Assembly (NCBI GenBank): GCA_965279085.1
Contig: OZ257149.1
Span: 992,001-1,056,000 of the forward strand
Reading direction: 5' to 3'
Length of the DNA: 64,000 bases
Origin: UBA7672 sp965279085
Lineage (GTDB): Bacteria > Pseudomonadota > Alphaproteobacteria > Caulobacterales > Hyphomonadaceae
The notes beneath the pieces were generated by a model. The model was not told where the DNA came from. It did no database searches and was given only the letters and a program-made list of their open reading frames with translations. The position numbers were made by a program, and so were the translations under genes. How positions within the stretch are numbered: position 1 is the first letter of the stretch; the number at the start of each line of letters is the position of its first letter. Below, in pieces: positions 60,646-64,000 of the stretch.

Positions 60646-62124
60646 CTACCACCAACGCTGCGGCCGTGCCTTGAACGCCGCCGCCTGCTCAATCGCCGCG
60701 CCGACCTTGAAGCAGGCTTCCTCGTCCAGCGCCTTGCCGATCACCTGCAGGCCCAGCGGCAGCCCCTGTTTGTCGACACCAGCCGGAACCGCGATTGCCG
60801 GCAGCCCCGCGAGGTTCGCGGTCACGGTGAAGATGTCGTTCAGGTACATCGCGACCGGATCGTCGCCCTTCTCGCCATACCCGAACGCCGCGCTCGGCGT
60901 CGCGGGCGTAAGCAGCGCGTCGCACAGTTTGAACGCCTCCTCGAAGTCATTGAGGATTTTCGTCCGCACCTTCTGCGCACGCAGATAGTACGCGTCGTAA
61001 TACCCTGCGCTCAGCACATAGGTGCCGATCAGCAGGCGCCGCTGCACTTCGGCGCCAAAGCCCTTCGCACGCGTTGTCTCATAGGTCGAGGTCAGCGAGC
61101 CATCGCCCGACTGCCGCGCGCCATAGCGGATGCCGTCATACCGCGCGAGGTTCGAGGACGCCTCGGCCGGCGCCACGATGTAGTAGGCCGGCAGCGCGTA
61201 TTTCGTATGCGGCAGCGACACGTCCACGATCGTCGCGCCCGCCGCCTTCGCCCACTCGATGCCTTGCTGCCAGAGCTTCTCGATCTCCTCCGGCATGCCA
61301 TCGACGCGGTATTCCTTCGGCACGCCAATGCGCATGCCCTTGATCGACGTCCCGACCGACTTCGTCCATTCCGGCACGGGCAGGTGCAGACTGGTCGAGT
61401 CCTTCGGATCGCCCGAGCACATGATCTCCAGCATCAGCGCCGCATCCTTCACGGACTTCGCCAGCGGCCCCGCCTGATCGAGCGAGGAGGCGAACGCCAC
61501 CATCCCGTAACGGCTCGCGCGGCCGTAGGTCGGCTTGATGCCCACCGTGCCGGTGAACGCCGCAGGCTGGCGGATCGAACCGCCCGTGTCGGACGCCGTC
61601 GCCGCGAGGCACAGGTCCGCCGAAACCGCCGTCGCCGAACCGCCAGACGAACCGCCCGCCGTCAGCTTCACGTTGGAGCCCTGACGCCGCCACGGCGATG
61701 CCGGCGGGCCGAAGCGCGAGGTCTCGTTGGCCGAGCCCATCGCGAACTCGTCCATGTTCAGCTTGCCGAGCATCACGGCGCCCTGATCCCAGAGATTCTG
61801 GGTCACGGTGCTCTCGTAAGTCGGCGTGAACTCACCAAGTATGTTGGAGCATGCGGTCGTGCGGACGCCAGCCGTGCAAAACAGGTCTTTGATCCCCAGC
61901 GGCGCGCCTTCGAGCTTTCCGCCCTTGCCGCCTCTCAGGTTCGCATCGGCCTTGTCCGCCATCTTCAGCGCCTTGTCCGCCGTGACGACGACATACGCAT
62001 TGAGATGCGGGTTCGACTTGTCGATCTCCGTCAGGAAAGCCTGCGTGATCTCCTTCGACGAAAACGTCTTCGCCTTCAGGCCATCGACCGCGTCGGAGAG
62101 CGTGAGTTGGGTGAGGTTGGTCAT
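60646..62124 (-). CDS. gatA: Asp-tRNA(Asn)/Glu-tRNA(Gln) amidotransferase subunit A
   Basis: A 492-residue amidase-signature enzyme that gives the ammonia channel and glutaminase activity for GatCAB, which converts Glu-tRNA(Gln) to Gln-tRNA(Gln). The catalytic triad is Lys79, cis-Ser159 in GGSSGGSA and nucleophile Ser183 in DTGGSIRQPA. It starts directly after the stop of a GNAT gene, in the unit gatC-DUF2199-GNAT-gatA. No gatB lies in this window. Confidence 0.98.
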   Translation of the reverse strand: MTNLTQLTLSDAVDGLKAKTFSSKEITQAFLTEIDKSNPHLNAYVVVTADKALKMADKADANLRGGKGGKLEGAPLGIKDLFCTAGVRTTACSNILGEFTPTYESTVTQNLWDQGAVMLGKLNMDEFAMGSANETSRFGPPASPWRRQGSNVKLTAGGSSGGSATAVSADLCLAATASDTGGSIRQPAAFTGTVGIKPTYGRASRYGMVAFASSLDQAGPLAKSVKDAALMLEIMCSGDPKDSTSLHLPVPEWTKSVGTSIKGMRIGVPKEYRVDGMPEEIEKLWQQGIEWAKAAGATIVDVSLPHTKYALPAYYIVAPAEASSNLARYDGIRYGARQSGDGSLTSTYETTRAKGFGAEVQRRLLIGTYVLSAGYYDAYYLRAQKVRTKILNDFEEAFKLCDALLTPATPSAAFGYGEKGDDPVAMYLNDIFTVTANLAGLPAIAVPAGVDKQGLPLGLQVIGKALDEEACFKVGAAIEQAAAFKARPQRWW

Positions 62125-62622
62125 CTAGAGATGCTTCTCGAAGAAAATGCTCAGCGGATGGTCTTGGTGTTTTCCGTAGGCGCCGCGCTGCGAGTACCCG
62201 CATGTCTCGTAAAGCCGCAGCGCCTCGGGTTGTCGTGGTCCGCACATCAGGACGAGCTTCTGCGCGCCACGCGCACGCGCGATGGCTTCCAGCCGTTGCA
62301 GCACAAGCTTCGACAGCCCCCGTCCGCGAAACTCCGGCCGCACCAGCATGCGCTTCACTTCCAGCGCGGTGAGCCCGTCGACGGGCCCATGCGCCATCAG
62401 CGCGCCAGAACCGGCAGCAACACCGTCAACGCGCGCGATCACCAGAACACCATCCCGCGCCAGCTCGTCCGTGGTCGTCGGAACAATGCCGTTCTCCTCG
62501 TCCTCCGGATAGGTGTGCAGCACGAACGCGGACATCTCGTCGAACAGCGCAACGCTCTCCGCCGCCCGCGGATCTTCCACCGCCAGCGTCACGTCATCGC
62601 GATTGCGCACCGCGAGATTCAC
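62125..62622 (-). CDS. GNAT-family acetyltransferase within the gatCA operon
   Basis: A 165-residue acetyltransferase with a GTG start that overlaps the DUF2199 stop (GTGA) and a stop that abuts the gatA start. The acetyl-CoA motif is RMLVRPEFRGRGLSKLVLQR, followed by LYETCGYSQRGAYG. Similar to PA4866/YjgM-like small acetyltransferases. Its position inside the amidotransferase operon suggests coupled expression, not a necessary functional link. Confidence 0.87.
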   Translation of the reverse strand: MNLAVRNRDDVTLAVEDPRAAESVALFDEMSAFVLHTYPEDEENGIVPTTTDELARDGVLVIARVDGVAAGSGALMAHGPVDGLTALEVKRMLVRPEFRGRGLSKLVLQRLEAIARARGAQKLVLMCGPRQPEALRLYETCGYSQRGAYGKHQDHPLSIFFEKHL

Positions 62623-63242
62623 TTGCTCACGCCCATGTCATGCTTGTAGGCGGTGAAAAGTTCGAACACGCGATCGACGTCGATGCCCTCGCGCTGCTGT
62701 ACGATCAGGCTGTGGTCGGTCCGGAAATCCGCCTGGATACCGTGGATGAGCAGCACGGGCAGTTCGCCAGGCTCCGGCAGTATGGCAGTTCCGCTCAGGT
62801 TGTAGGTGTCGGGAAACCGGCTCAGACGATTCAGCAGCCGCGCACGCACGCGCAGATCCGACTTGGCGCCGGGTTTGAGCATCTCCCTGGAGACTGCTTC
62901 GAAATCCATGCGGTCAAGACTGGCCCAGGCCGCGATAAGGAACGCTGCCGGCTCCGCACCCTTGACCGGGAAATACACGCGCGTGCGCACGGCGAAATTG
63001 GCGCCGCCCCACACGCAAAAATTGTGCGACAGGAAATCGCCATCCGTGCGCAAGTCATAGTCCGACTGATAGTCGCCGCCTCCGGGCTGAGGGATGGAAC
63101 TGCCCGGCCAGCCGACCGGAACATGCATGTTGATCGGGAACAGCCCGACATGCCGTTCTCCGCAGGAGCACTGGTAGCCCTCCGAAGTGAACTTGATCCA
63201 ACGCGGGTCTTGCGAAGCAGGAATGCTGGTGTTGGTCGTCAC
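62619..63242 (-). CDS. DUF2199-family protein
   Basis: A 207-residue protein with a GTG start 3 bp after the gatC stop. It has YQCSCGERHVGLFPINMHVP, the zinc-like CSC..H motif of DUF2199, then NFCVWGGANFAVRTRVYFPVKG. The function is unknown. It is sandwiched between gatC and a GNAT gene; the tight spacing shows one transcript. Confidence 0.87.
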   Translation of the reverse strand: MTTNTSIPASQDPRWIKFTSEGYQCSCGERHVGLFPINMHVPVGWPGSSIPQPGGGDYQSDYDLRTDGDFLSHNFCVWGGANFAVRTRVYFPVKGAEPAAFLIAAWASLDRMDFEAVSREMLKPGAKSDLRVRARLLNRLSRFPDTYNLSGTAILPEPGELPVLLIHGIQADFRTDHSLIVQQREGIDVDRVFELFTAYKHDMGVSK

Positions 63243-63245
63243 GCT

Positions 63246-63533
63246 CTACTCCACAACCTTCGGTACAACGAAGAAGCCGTCTTCCGACTTCGGCGCGTTG
63301 GCCAGAACCTGATCCCGGATATTGCCGTCCGAGATTACGTCCTCGCGCATCGGCAGCTTCATCTCGACCGGCGTGGTCATCGCCTCGACGCCATCCACAT
63401 TCACTTCGTTGAGCTGCTCGATCCACGCGAGGATGGCGTTGAGTTCCCCGGCCAACGGCTCTAGCCGCTCCTCGGGCACCGCAATCCGCGCCAGCCGCGC
63501 CACCTTGCGAACCGTGTTCTTGTCGACGCTCAC
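63246..63533 (-). CDS. gatC: Asp-tRNA(Asn)/Glu-tRNA(Gln) amidotransferase subunit C
   Basis: A 95-residue GatC. A GTG start at 63533 has GAGGG upstream; the open frame to 63602 adds 23 residues. The family features VRKVARLARIAVPEE, LNAILAWIEQLNEV and VEAMTTPVEMKLPMREDV are present. GatC stabilises the GatA-GatB contact. It is the first gene of the four-gene unit and is divergent from ruvX. Confidence 0.95.
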   Translation of the reverse strand: MSVDKNTVRKVARLARIAVPEERLEPLAGELNAILAWIEQLNEVNVDGVEAMTTPVEMKLPMREDVISDGNIRDQVLANAPKSEDGFFVVPKVVE

Positions 63534-63626
63534 GTTCAGGCCCTCTTTGGGGTGAGATTCCACCCGGTCGCCTGCCCTAGACGCCTCCGCCTTCCGCATC
63601 AAGCCGCAACCGGCTAAACCCCCGCC

Positions 63627-64000
63627 ATGCCGCTGGTTTCGCTCACCGACCTGCCGCCGAAAGGCGCGCTTCTGGGCCTCGATCCGGGGTCGACGACCAT
63701 CGGCGTGGCGGGGTGCGATCCGAACCGGATCATCGCCGGCGCCGTCGAAACGATCATCCGCGGCAAGAAGCTCGCTCCGTCGCTGGACCGGCTTTTCGCG
63801 GTCTACGACCAGCGCAGGTCGGTTGGCGTCGTCATGGGCTTGCCCATCAACATGGACGGAACCGAAGGGCCCCGCGCCCAGTCCGCCCGGTCGCTGGCGC
63901 AGAACATCCTCGCCCGCCGCGACATTCCGCTCGCCTTCTGGGACGAGCGACTGTCCACCGCCGGCGCGGAACGCGCCATGCTGGAGGCCGACACCAGCCG
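63627..64000 (+). CDS. ruvX: Putative Holliday junction resolvase / pre-16S rRNA nuclease, 3'-truncated
   Basis: The first 124 codons of a YqgF-family protein; the window ends inside it. The RNase H-like fold shows LLGLDPGSTTIGVAGCD, VVMGLPINMDGTEGPRAQS and FWDERLSTAGAERAML. YqgF proteins process the 5' end of 16S rRNA and were proposed as junction resolvases. It is divergent from gatC with a 93-bp spacer, a gene order common in alphaproteobacteria. Confidence 0.95.
   Translation, partial: MPLVSLTDLPPKGALLGLDPGSTTIGVAGCDPNRIIAGAVETIIRGKKLAPSLDRLFAVYDQRRSVGVVMGLPINMDGTEGPRAQSARSLAQNILARRDIPLAFWDERLSTAGAERAMLEADTS

Noticed and set aside
60247..62649. 800-codon open frame on the plus strand
   Set aside because: It is antisense to gatA and neighbours; Arg/His-rich composition and no family features. 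High GC leaves long shadow frames.

Overview
The window is high-GC DNA packed with short operons on both strands. Several features point to an alphaproteobacterium, most plausibly Caulobacterales or a Hyphomonadaceae-like lineage: the Mg-type HemB, the class II DAHP synthase, the tRNA amidotransferase genes gatC and gatA divergent from ruvX, the rpiA/DUF2059/gor block, and dispersed palindromic repeats of the kind common in these genomes. This placement is inference; no rRNA is present. It is mostly ordinary chromosome, with no phage, transposase or CRISPR array seen.

Layout. 0-5 kb: end of an FAD oxidoreductase, then an ArsR-controlled cluster (arsR, PhnB-like VOC protein, three tandem SRPBCC paralogues, DUF1801 protein) with a twin operator over its promoter. 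5-9.6 kb: DUF7002-like protein, glutamyl-tRNA synthetase, two paralogous secreted proteins each with two retropepsin-like DTG motifs, and a MAPEG protein. 9.7-15.9 kb: Gfo/Idh/MocA and MDR oxidoreductases, DUF429-like protein, HU with a strong terminator, an acyltransferase and a MATE pump. 15.9-20.3 kb: small lipoproteins, then asd and class II DAHP synthase as one unit. 20.5-24.8 kb: exported hydrolases (S41 peptidase, esterase, class A acid phosphatase) and a dienelactone hydrolase. 24.7-26.9 kb: a compact three-gene unit, ParA-like ATPase, small SAP-like protein, HNH nuclease. 27-32 kb: glutathione reductase, secreted small proteins, rpiA and membrane proteins. 32-38 kb: second MATE pump, MDR reductase, acyl-CoA ligase, and a SoxR-regulated pair. 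38-43 kb: soxR, hydrolase, glmU, gph and tRNA-Val(CAC). 43-49.3 kb: MFS transporter and valine-type catabolic enzymes (3-hydroxyisobutyryl-CoA hydrolase, isobutyryl-CoA dehydrogenase-like) with a MaoC protein. 49.4-53.2 kb: tRNA selenouridine synthase divergent from selD, then hemB. 53-57.8 kb: VanZ-like protein, a GNAT plus RimK-like ATP-grasp pair, YciI-like protein and nitroreductase. 57.8-58.7 kb: a gene-free cluster of inverted repeats. 58.7-64 kb: thioesterase, lipoprotein, and a gatC-DUF2199-GNAT-gatA operon divergent from ruvX.

How the genes connect. gltX with gatC and gatA fits the indirect Glu-tRNA(Gln) route to Gln-tRNA. selD supplies selenophosphate to MnmH. SoxR, glutathione reductase and the SoxR-box operon are redox functions. 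The candidates most worth follow-up are the ParA/SAP-like/HNH operon, the two double-DTG aspartic proteases, the GNAT/ATP-grasp pair, and the two foreign genes inside the gatCA operon.
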